A stretch of 64,000 nt of DNA from Acidobacteriota bacterium (GCA_021838785.1 JAKCCV010000001.1:124001-188000), one strand, 5' to 3'. Positions 25,886-35,789 are shown, numbered from the stretch's first letter. Numbers and translations are program-made. The notes: generated from the sequence alone by a model not told the origin.

Positions 25886-27307
25886 TCACCGTGTGAGCTT
25901 TCCTGGCTTCTGTTGCCGGGGAGCTCGCTTGAAACGCGGCGCAACCTCACCCGCTCCGAGCGGCCTTTCCACCGCGGTTTCAAGCTGCCCCAGAGCTTGC
26001 TGGGCGCGGTCAAGAGCTGCGAGCGCGGCTCTCGCCGCGGCTGCGCCCTGAAGCTGGACGCTGGTGAAGGCAAGCTGGTTTGTCTCCCCCACGGTGACGG
26101 ATTGCTTCGACAGCGGCTCGAGTACGTGCTGAATCTCATGCGCCGATGCCTCTGTATCCCGCCATTCGCCGAGCGCGGTTCGGTAGTTCGCCAGAGCCGC
26201 TTCGCTCTGCGAGATCGCCCTAGCCTGGACAGCCATCAACTGCGCGGCCGCCAGCTTGCGCGCCGCCACCGCCTGCGCGATAGGTCCCTGGTTACGATTG
26301 AAGATCGGCAAAACCGCCGCCAAGCCCGTGACTAAGTAATTGTCGGGCTCTTGATAGCTGTATCCCGGCCCGAGCTGGATATTGGGGTGCTGTCGTGCAA
26401 TTTCAAGCTGAAGGGCGGCTTGGGCGGCGGCGTATTGGGCGAGCGCCTGGCGGACGTCCAGACGGTTGAGCACGGCTTGCCGTTGAATTACCTGCGGCGA
26501 CAACGCCTTCTCCGAAGGCAATTGGGCGAAGCTTCGCCACCGCAGTCGAATGCCGTCCAGGGCGTGAGCGGGCACTCCAATAGCCGCCGCCAGCGCGGCG
26601 CGATCTTGCAGAACCTGACCTTCAGCGGCCCGCGCCGCCATTCGAATATTGAAAAGGTTGGCCTCGGCCGCGGCCACCACCGGGCGCGCAATCTCGCCCG
26701 CCCGCCATTGCACTCGAAGGCCCTCGACCTGTTGTGATTGCAGGCGCGCTTGTGCCTGCGCCAGTTCCGCCTGCTTTTGGTCAAAAAAGGTGCTCACCAG
26801 CGCCGCCCGCACGCCGCTCCGAACCCTCCAGGCTGTGCTAGCCAAGTTGAAGCGTGCCGCCTGGGTGAGCGCGACAGCTTGCTTGATTTTGATACCCCGA
26901 CGCCCTGCGGTTTGGATCGGAACATCAAGGCGCAGCGTCAATAAATAAGGGCTGGGAATGCTAGGGCGCAGCGTCACCATGGGGTTTGGCCGCTCGCCGG
27001 CGGTGAGGATGGCAGCCCGGGCTGCTTGCGCTTGGTCGCGTGCCACTTGCATCTGCGGATTAAAGTAATAGGCTGCCAGCGCCAGCTCGTTGAGGTTCCA
27101 AGCCTTGAGCGGCCATTCCGTGAGTTTGTGACCAAGGTTAGCTTCCATAAAGCGTCGCAAACCGGGGTCGTCCAGCGAGCGCGATTCGATCCGCATGGCG
27201 GTCATCGCCGGAGTTATCGGCTCTGGGTGATAGCGCTGAACCGGGGCGCAGGCCGAAAAACCGAGCGCCGCCAGCGCCGCCGCCATGAAAAGGCTCGCAG
27301 ACCTCAT
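25886..27307 (-). CDS. TolC/CusC-family outer-membrane efflux lipoprotein
   Basis: 473 residues from the ATG at 27307, preceded by GGGAGG. The first 22 residues (MRSASLFMAAALAALGFSAC) are a lipoprotein signal. Two long Ala/Gln-rich repeats each give coiled-coil hairpins of the outer-membrane efflux protein family (PTATLRP-like ANPMVTLRPSIPSP in the first; PNIQLGPGYSYQEPDNYLVT in the second). The family signature AVLPIFNRNQGPIAQA is near 330. It would be the exit duct for the adaptor and permease encoded immediately downstream, 45 bp away. Confidence 0.92.
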   Translation of the reverse strand: MRSASLFMAAALAALGFSACAPVQRYHPEPITPAMTAMRIESRSLDDPGLRRFMEANLGHKLTEWPLKAWNLNELALAAYYFNPQMQVARDQAQAARAAILTAGERPNPMVTLRPSIPSPYLLTLRLDVPIQTAGRRGIKIKQAVALTQAARFNLASTAWRVRSGVRAALVSTFFDQKQAELAQAQARLQSQQVEGLRVQWRAGEIARPVVAAAEANLFNIRMAARAAEGQVLQDRAALAAAIGVPAHALDGIRLRWRSFAQLPSEKALSPQVIQRQAVLNRLDVRQALAQYAAAQAALQLEIARQHPNIQLGPGYSYQEPDNYLVTGLAAVLPIFNRNQGPIAQAVAARKLAAAQLMAVQARAISQSEAALANYRTALGEWRDTEASAHEIQHVLEPLSKQSVTVGETNQLAFTSVQLQGAAAARAALAALDRAQQALGQLETAVERPLGAGEVAPRFKRAPRQQKPGKLTR

Positions 27308-27485
27308 AGAAGGTAATTCCTCCCGCGGGAGTATTGGAAACGCCCTCTCGCGCCAAGAGACTGACTCGATACACCAAGGGAAATGCTCGCGCCGTGCGGA
27401 CAAGCGCGCGCCCAGCGGCAACAAGGCAGCAGGAATCTTTGCCGCGCGCCTTCACGCGCGAGCTAAAAGCTGATTGGAGAGGAAA

Positions 27486-27815
27486 CTAAATTCGGAGGGG
27501 AATGGGGGGTGAATGGGCCGCGTCAAAGCGCACGTTGGAGTCGGCCGAAAACACGGTGCGCACGTTCAATCCGCTCTTGGCCTGGCGGCGATGCAACCTA
27601 ATTCGCGGGGCGCGAACCTCGCGCCATTTTCGGGCTGCGGCTAGCCCCAAGCCAAACACCGCAGCCAAGAGCGCCACGCCCCCGCCCGCGTTGGTTGTCA
27701 TGTCGTGAAATTCCTGCCTTGGCGTGTCCCAAAAATCGCAGGTTTCGGCAATCGGCCCGGAAACGTACCACCCAAGCCACAAAAGCACCACCAAACTGAG
27801 CCAACTCACCTTCAC
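27486..27815 (-). CDS. Small two-helix membrane protein, unknown
   Basis: 109 residues. An N-terminal hydrophobic helix (SWLSLVVLLWLGWYVSG) with a CDFWDTPRQEFHD loop, then a second helix (GGGVALLAAVFGLGLAAA) and a basic tail. I recognise no family. Small membrane proteins of this sort can precede metal-efflux operons, and this one is the nearest upstream gene to tolC (178 bp). It also follows the GH113-like gene by 36 bp, so it may belong to either unit. Confidence 0.6.
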   Translation of the reverse strand: MKVSWLSLVVLLWLGWYVSGPIAETCDFWDTPRQEFHDMTTNAGGGVALLAAVFGLGLAAARKWREVRAPRIRLHRRQAKSGLNVRTVFSADSNVRFDAAHSPPIPLRI

Positions 27816-27851
27816 GGCAAAAGGGATGCTATCACGGCGCGCCGAAGTTGG

Positions 27852-29612
27852 CTACCGAAAACTGCTTTCGTACCATTTTTTCAGCACCGTCATGGCGGGC
27901 TTGCCCCACGGGGTTAACGAGCTGTCGCGCGGGCCACCCTCTCCGTTGGTGCCTACTTTCCACCAGTACATGCCTTCAAACCAAGGTTGGCGATAAAAGG
28001 CTTGAAAAATGGCCTCATAACAGCGAGCCTGGAGCGCCAAATCCGCCGTCGCGCGCCCCGAGTCGTTCCACGGCTTTTGGTTTGCGCCAGGCCTGCTGGG
28101 GAAACCAACTTCGGTAAAAATGACGGGCTTATGAAATTTGTTCTCCACCGCTTCAACCTGAGCGACCACCGAAGCGGTGGAAAGATTGGCCGGCAAGGGG
28201 TAGTATTCCTGCAGGCCCAGGTAATCGAGCGCGTCCCAAAATTGAATGTGCTCAAACTCGCCGCCAAAGTTGGCCGCATAGGTCAACGGGCCGGGATAGA
28301 GCTTTCGCACACGGGCGATCACGCGACGCCAAGCCGGCGTATCGGTCGAAAGGTGGACGAATTCGCCGCCCACGCAAAAGATGTCCGCATGAACTTCCGT
28401 AGCCAATCGCGCATAATGGTCAATAAATTTTTGATAGGCGACAAACCACGCCTCCTGACGAGCCCGGGAGGTGAACTTCAAGCTGCCCGCGTACCGCCCG
28501 CCGCGCACCCACATGCCCGGTTTCAACATCACCTTCATGCCCAGCGCATGAGCTACGCGCGCCATTTCGCGGATGCCTTCGTCGCTCTCCCAACTGTGCC
28601 GGCCAAAGCTGCCGATTTTCACCGAGCCGATGCGCGTCCATCCGTAAGGAACCAATGCCACGGCATTTACGCCGTCGCTCCGCAGAGCTTTCAACATGCG
28701 CCAGGCCCCGGCCGAAGCGTAAGGGTCCGGAAACTCGGCTGAGAAATTCACTCCTTTTTGAAAAAAGATTTTGGGGTAAGGCGCCTCGACGGGATTCGGC
28801 GGATAGGCCGCCAAGGCGGCGCGGTTGGCCGCGAGTTGATGCCGGCGAAAGGCTCGATGAATCTGCGGCCCGCACCAGTGCAGGGCAACCGCCAATAGCG
28901 CGGTTGTGATGCCTCCAAAAATGGCCGGTCTCGAGCTGGCATCCCACGCCTCGGCAGACCGGCGCGGTCTTAAACCGCTCACGACCAATGCCGCCACAAA
29001 CATTGCCGCCAAGAGCAGGAAATCCCAATATCGCGGTGGGCCAAAAAACCCGGGACGGAAAATGAAGACGCCGATAGCCGCCGGCAGTCCCGCCGCAGCC
29101 AGCAAACTTGCTACCCGCGCCTCATATCGCGGTAAACACCAGCCGGAAAGCATCCAACTGAAACCCAGGCCGAGGACAGCCAATAATAGAAGGTCGGGGA
29201 GAATAGCGGTAAAGTGAAGCTGGCCAAACGGACTCGGACGGAGTATCGCTGCTTGCGCTTCTTCAGCCCATACCGCGACTCCCAGCCCCACGAGAACTCG
29301 CGCGCCGGCGCGAAGCCGGCGAATCAGCACCGCGGCAAGGAGCGTCACCACCAAGACGACAACCCATAAGTGGTGCGGCTGAAGGAAGCGGAAATCCTGC
29401 GGATGGGCGGCGAAATCTGGGGGAGCACTCCAAACGAACACCCGATGGAGTGAAACATCCACAATCCTCAACCGATAACCCAACAAGAGGGTGGCCGCGA
29501 GCGAAGGCAACGCAAACAGGAAAAATTGGCCGAGCCACCAAAGCGGAAAATAAATCGCCAGGCAAGCGAGCCAGATGCGAACCCACCTCGGTTTTATCCC
29601 ATCCATCTCCAT
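27852..29612 (-). CDS. Membrane-anchored GH113-like glycosidase
   Basis: About 586 residues from the Met at 29612; an earlier in-frame start at 29726 overlaps the preceding gene and its extra residues look non-membrane and unrelated, so the start is uncertain. The first about 290 residues contain several hydrophobic helices (WVRIWLACLAIYFPLWWL, VVVLVVTLLAAVLI and others). From about 300 a TIM barrel reads KGVNFSAEF, AVALVPYGWTRIGSVK, LGMKVMLKPGMWV, DIFCVGGEFVHL, YAANFGGEFEHIQFWDALDY and FTEVGFPSR, matching GH113 beta-mannanase landmarks, including Glu in VGGEF and FTEVG as acid/base and nucleophile. Fusion of GH113 with a polytopic membrane part is uncommon. Confidence 0.7.
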   Translation of the reverse strand: MEMDGIKPRWVRIWLACLAIYFPLWWLGQFFLFALPSLAATLLLGYRLRIVDVSLHRVFVWSAPPDFAAHPQDFRFLQPHHLWVVVLVVTLLAAVLIRRLRAGARVLVGLGVAVWAEEAQAAILRPSPFGQLHFTAILPDLLLLAVLGLGFSWMLSGWCLPRYEARVASLLAAAGLPAAIGVFIFRPGFFGPPRYWDFLLLAAMFVAALVVSGLRPRRSAEAWDASSRPAIFGGITTALLAVALHWCGPQIHRAFRRHQLAANRAALAAYPPNPVEAPYPKIFFQKGVNFSAEFPDPYASAGAWRMLKALRSDGVNAVALVPYGWTRIGSVKIGSFGRHSWESDEGIREMARVAHALGMKVMLKPGMWVRGGRYAGSLKFTSRARQEAWFVAYQKFIDHYARLATEVHADIFCVGGEFVHLSTDTPAWRRVIARVRKLYPGPLTYAANFGGEFEHIQFWDALDYLGLQEYYPLPANLSTASVVAQVEAVENKFHKPVIFTEVGFPSRPGANQKPWNDSGRATADLALQARCYEAIFQAFYRQPWFEGMYWWKVGTNGEGGPRDSSLTPWGKPAMTVLKKWYESSFR

Positions 29613-29716
29613 TTTTGGCGCGCCCCAAAAAGAGTCATGGCTCGACCCTGCCGCCCGGTTGAAGGAACCCAACCCAGGATTCCAAAGTCCAACGGACGTA
29701 CCGCCAACGCCATGCG

Positions 29717-31822
29717 TTACTTCCATTCGACGACGGCGTAGGTCTCAAGCCGGGGCAATGTGAAAGTGAGCCAGCCGTTCCGTGCGGTCGCTTGAAGCTC
29801 GGCTACCTCCGCCGCCTCGGGAGAATAAACGCAGAGACGTGGCGCTGGTGTCGTGGCAGCTAAGCGCGCTGAAACCTTAACGTTTTGGGTTGGCTCGGCA
29901 TCATAGTTAATCAAGTGAAGCAAACAAGCGTGGTTTGTCGGCTGCCGTAGAAGATTGAGGGCCACGGTGCTGGGTGCTTCCACGTTCAAATTCAGGCCGC
30001 GGCCCACCCAACGCACCGCAGCCACCAGTTCGTCGGCATTGCGCGGCAGCTTCCAAAACCGGCTGTGCATCGGCTCGGCGGGCGGCTTTTCGATGGCCGG
30101 GCGCACCTCGGAAAGATAAGCTACGCGGCCCGCTTTGACGCGACGCCGCTCGGAAGCCGGGAACGCCGCTCGCTCGCCCGAGGCAAGAGCCTCCGCCGGA
30201 GCATGAACCCCGAACAAATCCGCCAGTTCAAAGTCCCGGCGAAGGTCGCGGCTCTCGGTATAAAGCGAGGTCCATTCGGTGGCTACCAGTCCACCGCCCC
30301 GTTGGACAAACCGGCGAAGCGTTTCGCCTTCCGCCTCGCTCAGGCATTCCTGATCCGCCAGCACCAGGACGCGATAACGCGAAACGTCTTTCAAATCGAA
30401 AATTATGTCAAACGGGATTTGAGCCTGAATCAGCGCTTGCTCGAAAAGCCAGGTGCTTTGATAAGGCCGGTCGTTGTTGAAGGCCAGCGAGGCGTAGCCG
30501 TGGAGCACAGCCACCTCCGCGGCGCTTTCAACGCCGCGAAACAGTTCGAAGTTTTTTCGGAAAAACTCAAGGTAACGCCGCGGCCCGGCAGGTAACTTCT
30601 GAACACTGAGCACTCCGCCCACCATGCCGAGGCACTGCCGGTTAAAAGCCATCGCCTCCGCCATTTCCAATTTCATTTGGGTTTCGGTCACGGGCAGGCC
30701 GCCGTACCGCACGCCGGTGTAAGTGAAAATGCGATTGCCGAGGCCGGTCGCCGCCAGGTAGGTGCGAATCTTGGAAATCAGGATGCCTTCTGGCGTGACG
30801 CGCGCGTCATTGCCCTCTTCCGTCCAGACGGCTTGAGTATGGGCCAACAGTCGCGGGTAATCCACGCCCTGAAACCAGCAGGTATTCGAGCCGTTCATCC
30901 CCGAACTCGGATTGCACTCAACCGCCGTTGCCGGCCGCAGACTATGGATAAACGCCGCCATCTCCTGGTAGTAGCGGGCGAGCGTTTCGCAACGAAAAGT
31001 GGTCCAATCCTGAAACAGCGGGTCACGAATTTCCCGAAGCGGCCAATCGCACTCGGGAGGGCGGACAAATTGCGGGTCACGAAAACCATAGCGACGCGCC
31101 ATTTCTTCCGGCGCATACTTGGAGCGGAGATAGCGCCGAAAATCCTCCACCGCCAGCGGATGCAGGAAAATCGCGGGCGCTCCTTGCAGGCTGGTGTTAT
31201 CGAAGTGAATCAGGTCGGCATGTACTTCTTCAAGGGCCACCCGCAGCACGCGCCGAATGTACGCGCGATAGCCCGGATGCATGAAATAGACCCGTTGGCG
31301 AAAGGTTTGGTGGTCGTAAATGACGGGCCGACCGAGAAAGTCAGGCACAAACCATTCCTTGGCGTCCGGTTGCTCACGCAAAAAGGTTTCATAAATAATG
31401 GTGCTCCCAACGTACACGCCGACGCGAAGGCCGTGTTGATGGCAAAGCGCGGCCAGACGAATCGTATCCTGGATGTAGGGCCGCTCCGCTTCAAGTCCAA
31501 AACCCTTAAAGAAATGCAGAATCGCCAACGTCACACCCAGCTCTTGGAGCGCTTGCACCGCCGCTTCGGTGTGCTCGCGGCGATATTCTTCATCAAGCCA
31601 TACGGGAATGCCGCCGACGCGCCGCGGGAAGATCGGCGCATCGTCCCAATTGCCCACCAAAATCACCGGACCTTCCGCCATCCAACCCGAAGCGGTCGGA
31701 GCCGCCGGCGGCGCGGGCGCTTGACCCGGCGTCAAGGCAGGTAGCAAGGAAGTGGCAACGGTGGAGGCAAGAAATTCCCGCCGATTCACCGAGCCTGGCG
31801 CGGCTTTGCTATGGTGTCGCAT
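29717..31822 (-). CDS. Tat-exported TIM-barrel glycoside hydrolase with GATase-like trimerisation domain
   Basis: 701 residues. NRREFLASTVATSLLPAL at about 13-30 is a twin-arginine signal, implying export in folded form. A barrel follows (GVTLAILHFFKGFGLEAERP, HQHGLRVGVYVGST, EEVHADLIHFDNTS, PATAVECNPSSGMNGSN) and then a glutamine-amidotransferase-like segment (ISQ- and VLVLADQECLSEAEGETLRR, FVQRGGGLVATEW), the plan of GH42/beta-galactosidase-type enzymes. A C-terminal beta-sandwich ends with YAVVEWK. The catalytic acids are not certain from the sequence alone. It precedes the GH113-like gene directly, so the two may act on the same polysaccharide. Confidence 0.7.
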   Translation of the reverse strand: MRHHSKAAPGSVNRREFLASTVATSLLPALTPGQAPAPPAAPTASGWMAEGPVILVGNWDDAPIFPRRVGGIPVWLDEEYRREHTEAAVQALQELGVTLAILHFFKGFGLEAERPYIQDTIRLAALCHQHGLRVGVYVGSTIIYETFLREQPDAKEWFVPDFLGRPVIYDHQTFRQRVYFMHPGYRAYIRRVLRVALEEVHADLIHFDNTSLQGAPAIFLHPLAVEDFRRYLRSKYAPEEMARRYGFRDPQFVRPPECDWPLREIRDPLFQDWTTFRCETLARYYQEMAAFIHSLRPATAVECNPSSGMNGSNTCWFQGVDYPRLLAHTQAVWTEEGNDARVTPEGILISKIRTYLAATGLGNRIFTYTGVRYGGLPVTETQMKLEMAEAMAFNRQCLGMVGGVLSVQKLPAGPRRYLEFFRKNFELFRGVESAAEVAVLHGYASLAFNNDRPYQSTWLFEQALIQAQIPFDIIFDLKDVSRYRVLVLADQECLSEAEGETLRRFVQRGGGLVATEWTSLYTESRDLRRDFELADLFGVHAPAEALASGERAAFPASERRRVKAGRVAYLSEVRPAIEKPPAEPMHSRFWKLPRNADELVAAVRWVGRGLNLNVEAPSTVALNLLRQPTNHACLLHLINYDAEPTQNVKVSARLAATTPAPRLCVYSPEAAEVAELQATARNGWLTFTLPRLETYAVVEWK

Positions 31823-32083
31823 CGAAGTCTAACTCCTTTCGCAAGGCTGCTCCAGCTTGCCGGCGCGAAGCCTCTCAAAAGACCGCCATCCTATGCGAAG
31901 CCCCGCCCAGATGCCAGCACCTTCTTTGCTGACGATGAGTTTACACAGGCTTTAACTTCTCAGCACCCGAATTAAGTCACAATATGTCCTGGAGGCCAAC
32001 AACGGATATTTCCGCCGGCCTCCCGGAGAGCTTGAAAGATGCGACGTATTCTTCAAGCTGCAAATCAACGCGAGGGAGCAACA

Positions 32084-32668
32084 ATGAAAAGAGCTTTCAG
32101 CAGTTTTGCGATGGTCATTCTGTTGGCGGGTCTAGGGATGGCGCAATCCGGCCCCGGCCCGGCAGGAGGGGCGGGAGCGCGCGTCATTCAACGGCGTGGC
32201 ATGATCATGATGCGCTCCGGCGGGCCGATGATGCGGGCTCGTCGGCGGATGATGTGGGCATCTCGAGGCAGAAGGATGCAAGCCTGGTGGAGAAATCCAT
32301 ATCTTGCCCGGCGGCTGGGCCTAACCGAAGTGCAGCGCCAGCAGCTCGAAAAAATCAATTTCCAAACGCGGCTGCAAATGATTGACCTCCGCGCGGCGGT
32401 CGAGCGGCAGCAACTCCTGCTCCGACCGATGCTCCAGACCGATCACCCCAACGAACAGCAAGTGCTTGCGCAGGTGGATAAGATCGGTCAGGCAAGGCTG
32501 GCGATGGTGCGAGCCAGAATCAAGGCCCTATTGGCGGCGCGCAACGTTCTGACGCCTGAGCAATGGCATCAACTGCGCGAATGGAGAAACCGACCCTTGG
32601 CCATGCGGTTTCGAGCTCGGCCCGTCCGTCCGCTCTCGCCCCCGCCGCCCGCCGGCCACGGCCGATAG
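32084..32668 (+). CDS. Spy/CpxP-like (LTXXQ) periplasmic protein
   Basis: 194 residues. Start at 32084 with GAGGGAG upstream; the first 20 residues MKRAFSSFAMVILLAGLGMA are a signal peptide. The mature part contains LTEVQRQQLEKI and, 80 residues on, LTPEQWHQLRE, the paired LTxxQ motifs of the Spy/CpxP family of periplasmic helical chaperones and metal sensors. The N-terminal mature region is Gly/Met/Arg-rich (MIMMRSGGPMMRARRRMMWA), which could bind metals. A terminator-like hairpin follows at 32693. Confidence 0.8.
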   Translation: MKRAFSSFAMVILLAGLGMAQSGPGPAGGAGARVIQRRGMIMMRSGGPMMRARRRMMWASRGRRMQAWWRNPYLARRLGLTEVQRQQLEKINFQTRLQMIDLRAAVERQQLLLRPMLQTDHPNEQQVLAQVDKIGQARLAMVRARIKALLAARNVLTPEQWHQLREWRNRPLAMRFRARPVRPLSPPPPAGHGR

Positions 32669-32692
32669 CAACCCACAACGCTTGACTCAACG

Positions 32693-32725
32693 CCGGGAGG
32701 CTCATTCCGCCTCCCGGAAGCGTTT
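32693..32725 (+). terminator. Terminator between the Spy-like and GT87-like genes
   Basis: A perfect stem CCGGGAGGC (32693-32701) / GCCTCCCGG (32709-32717) with a 7-base loop, followed by AAGCGTTTTAT. It terminates the plus-strand gene and overlaps the last codons of the convergent minus-strand gene. Confidence 0.7.
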
Positions 32726-33976
32726 TATCTCGGCCACCATCAGCCAACCATAGACCGGCGCATACTCCAGCATCAGCATGAGGGGCGAGTTACGGTAGGC
32801 TTGTCCGGCGGCATAGGCCACGACGGGTGAATAGCCAAGCGCGCAGGTTACGCTCATTAGCAGCAGCGGCAGGCTCGGCTCCAGGCACAAAAAGGGTGCG
32901 AACCACGTGAAGTACCAGGGAAAAGCGTTTGGCGAGAGGAACAGTAAACCCGAAAGAATCACCAGGCAGGCTCGCGCCGGCTTCAGCCGCTCCCGGAGCG
33001 TGAAGCCCACCAGACCTAATGCCAAGGTTACGGCAATCAGTTCCGCTTGCGGCTTGGAATTGCCCGCCCAGCGCAGCAAGCGAAACAGGCTGTCGTTGCC
33101 CTCCCAGCCCCTCGCGTAGTCCGAGAAGCCGCGAATTAAGTCCACGCCGGCGCGACGAAAAGGATAGTAGCCCAGCGCCGCCACAGCCGCAAAAAGCACC
33201 GCATAGGCCCAACGCTTGCCCCGAAGATAGACGGGCAAAAGGATGGCGGCGAACAACTTGGAGAGGAATGACAGCGCCAAAAAAATGATGGCCACGGTCT
33301 GTTGCCCGATTGTGCTAAAATAAAAGCTTACGGCGAGCGTGAACACGGCCAACGCATCGTGGTGCCCGGAGAGCGCGAAGGAGATGATGACGGCGGGGTT
33401 CCACGCATAGATCAGGGAACGATGCAACGGCTGCTTCATGGCTCGAAGGAGCAGCAGAATCACCGCCAGCGTCGCCAAATCCAGCCCCGTGAAGGTCCAC
33501 TTAAAGGCTTGCACGGTGCGAAGGTGGGCAAACAACCACTCGCTGAACGGCGGATAAAGGGTCGGCACAAAACGCCCCGTCGTAATGGGGTGGGCGGCGG
33601 TTTGAAAGCGGGCCAGGCGCTTCATGGCCGGATAGACGGTGTAGGGATTGATGCCCGCCCGTTCCACGCGGCCATCCCACTGGTAGCGGTAAATATCCTG
33701 GGTGAGGGCGACCGGCGCAAGGCACAGCGCGACACGGGCAATGACACCGGAGGCGAGGATTACCGCGAGCGCAACGCCGCCGAGCGGAACATGCTCCACC
33801 AGATAGACTCCGGCGAGATAAAGGATGCCCGCCGCGAGCAGCCAGGTAATCAACTCGGGAACGTGCTGGTTGAGGCGCGGTTCAGCGCCGATGGCAAGAA
33901 AATCGGCTACCAGCCCGCAACCAAGCACCGCAATTCCTAAAGTTCCACGCCAGGGTAAACGATTCATTCTGGGCAT
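32702..33976 (-). CDS. GT87-like polyprenol-phosphate glycosyltransferase (DUF2029)
   Basis: 424 residues with about ten to twelve hydrophobic helices and no soluble domain. Loop motif TQDIYRYQWDGRVERAGINP and NPYTVYPA near the first third are characteristic of GT87/DUF2029 mannosyltransferases that use polyprenyl-phosphate-mannose at the outer face of the membrane. AWNPAVIISFALSGHHDALA and SPNAFPWYFTWFAPF are further conserved loops. Donor and acceptor are not determined. It is divergent from the GT2 gene with only 66 bp between starts. Confidence 0.8.
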   Translation of the reverse strand: MPRMNRLPWRGTLGIAVLGCGLVADFLAIGAEPRLNQHVPELITWLLAAGILYLAGVYLVEHVPLGGVALAVILASGVIARVALCLAPVALTQDIYRYQWDGRVERAGINPYTVYPAMKRLARFQTAAHPITTGRFVPTLYPPFSEWLFAHLRTVQAFKWTFTGLDLATLAVILLLLRAMKQPLHRSLIYAWNPAVIISFALSGHHDALAVFTLAVSFYFSTIGQQTVAIIFLALSFLSKLFAAILLPVYLRGKRWAYAVLFAAVAALGYYPFRRAGVDLIRGFSDYARGWEGNDSLFRLLRWAGNSKPQAELIAVTLALGLVGFTLRERLKPARACLVILSGLLFLSPNAFPWYFTWFAPFLCLEPSLPLLLMSVTCALGYSPVVAYAAGQAYRNSPLMLMLEYAPVYGWLMVAEIKRFREAE

Positions 33977-34042
33977 TGAAGATTTTTTTTAGTTCCGGCA
34001 AATTCAAGATTCTCTTAGCGTCGGTCGAAGGTCGAAAGCTCC

Positions 34043-35671
34043 ATGATGGCTTCATTGTTCGCGGTGATGCTGGTGCCCACCAACCCGGTGGCGCACTATT
34101 TCTATTTGATTTTTCACAAAGACCCCTTTCGCGGCATCTACCAGCCGAACGCCTTTGATCTCTCCATCGAGATTCCTTACTTTACCATCCTTATTCTGCT
34201 TTCAATTTACGGCCTTCATCGGTATTGCCTGACTTACCTTTATCTCAAAAACCGGCGGCGCGCGCCCAAGCCGGCCAAGGAATTTGCCGACTTACCTCGC
34301 ATCACGGTTCAGCTTCCCATTTACAACGAGCGGTACGTGGTGGAGCGGCTGCTGGAAGCGGCCTCGCGCTTTGATTACCCGCGCGATCGGCTGGAAATCC
34401 AGGTGCTGGATGACTCCACCGACGAGACGCGCTTCCTCGCCGCCCGGCGCGCCGCGGAATATGCGCAAAACGGCGTCCCCATCACTTATCTGCACCGCGA
34501 TCATCGGCGCGGGTTCAAGGCCGGCGCGCTTGAAGAAGGGCTGCGGCGCGCGAAGGGCGATTTTATCGCCATTTTTGACGCCGATTTTGTGCCCCCGCCG
34601 GACATTCTCCGCCGCATGGTTCACTATTTTACCGACCCGCGAGTGGGCATGGTGCAAGGGCGCTGGACTTGGATTAACCAGGATTACTCCCCACTCACGC
34701 AAGTCGAAGCCATCATGTTGGATGGTCACTTTATCGTGGAGCACGGTGGGCGGAATTTTTCCGGCCGCTTTTTCAACTTCAACGGCACGGCGGGCATGTG
34801 GCGACGCGCCACCATCGAGGACGCCGGCGGCTGGCAACACGATACCCTCACCGAGGACAGCGACCTCAGCTATCGCGCCCAGCTTCGCGGCTGGAAGTTC
34901 ATCTACGACCCCACCATCACCTGTCCCTCTGAATTACCCGTGGAAATGAACAGCTTCAAAACCCAGCAGGCGCGCTGGGCCAAGGGCCTGATTCAAGTGG
35001 CCAAGAAAACCCTGCCGGAAGTCTGGCGAAGCGATCAGCCCCTGGCCATCAAGCTCGAAGCCACGTTTCACCTCACCTCCAACCTGGCCTATCCGCTGAT
35101 GGTCGCCTTTGCGCTCATCCTCTGGCCGGCCATGATTGTGCGCTTTTATCAAGGCTGGTTCCAGATGCTCTATCTTGACTTCCCGCTCTTCGTGGCCTCC
35201 ACGTGCACGGTGTCCGGGTTTTACATTGTGGCCGAGCGCGAGCTTTACCCGCGCGATTGGTGGAAGCGCATCATTTATGTGCCGTTCCTGATGGCCACCG
35301 GCATCGGCTTGGCCGTCTCGAACGCCAAAGCCGTCATCGAGGCGCTGGCGGGCAAACCGTCGGAATTCGTTCGCACGCCGAAGTATCGCGTGGAGGCTCA
35401 CCTCGAAAGCTGGGAGCGCAAAAAATACGTTCGTCGCAAAATCGGTTGGATTCCCTTCGTCGAGTTGGCCTTGGCGGCCTATTTCTTGATGGTGACCCGT
35501 TACGCGCTCTCGGCGGAGAACTACCTGACGGCGCCTTTTCTCGCTCTGTTTTTCATCGGCTACGCCTATATGGGCTCGATGTCGTTGTTGCAAACGCCGT
35601 TGCGGCGTCTGTGGACCGCTCTGCCCTCGCTCGCCGCCGCGCGAGTCGGCCGCGCCGAGCCGGTCACTTAG
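34043..35671 (+). CDS. Membrane GT2 glycosyltransferase, cellulose-synthase-like
   Basis: 542 residues. Two N-terminal helices, a cytosolic GT2 domain, then four to six C-terminal helices. Catalytic motifs are complete: DDSTD at 123-127, DAD at 179-181, TEDSD at 270-274 and QQARW at 308-312, the processive D,D,D,QxxRW pattern. The closest general resemblance is to CsI/glucomannan-mannosyltransferase-like enzymes, so the product may be a beta-glycan. Start ATG at 34043 has a weak upstream site. No BcsB or PilZ partner is adjacent. Together with the glycosidases upstream it suggests an exported polysaccharide. Confidence 0.85.
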   Translation: MMASLFAVMLVPTNPVAHYFYLIFHKDPFRGIYQPNAFDLSIEIPYFTILILLSIYGLHRYCLTYLYLKNRRRAPKPAKEFADLPRITVQLPIYNERYVVERLLEAASRFDYPRDRLEIQVLDDSTDETRFLAARRAAEYAQNGVPITYLHRDHRRGFKAGALEEGLRRAKGDFIAIFDADFVPPPDILRRMVHYFTDPRVGMVQGRWTWINQDYSPLTQVEAIMLDGHFIVEHGGRNFSGRFFNFNGTAGMWRRATIEDAGGWQHDTLTEDSDLSYRAQLRGWKFIYDPTITCPSELPVEMNSFKTQQARWAKGLIQVAKKTLPEVWRSDQPLAIKLEATFHLTSNLAYPLMVAFALILWPAMIVRFYQGWFQMLYLDFPLFVASTCTVSGFYIVAERELYPRDWWKRIIYVPFLMATGIGLAVSNAKAVIEALAGKPSEFVRTPKYRVEAHLESWERKKYVRRKIGWIPFVELALAAYFLMVTRYALSAENYLTAPFLALFFIGYAYMGSMSLLQTPLRRLWTALPSLAAARVGRAEPVT

Positions 35672-35773
35672 GCGTACCCTCTCGCTCCGCCTGAATCTGT
35701 AATTTCACCTGCCCAGCGCCGTTTCTCGCCAGCTTTTTCCTCTTGCCACCCGGCGAGCAAACTCAGTCTGCCT

Positions 35774-35789
35774 GCGGGCCACGGCCCGC
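35774..35789. terminator. GC-rich hairpin between convergent GT2 and mrfB genes
   Basis: GCGGGCC ACG-type stem: TGCGGGC and GCCCGCA arms around a 4-base loop, no T-run. It lies in a 134-bp convergent gap and could slow transcription from both sides. Confidence 0.35.
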
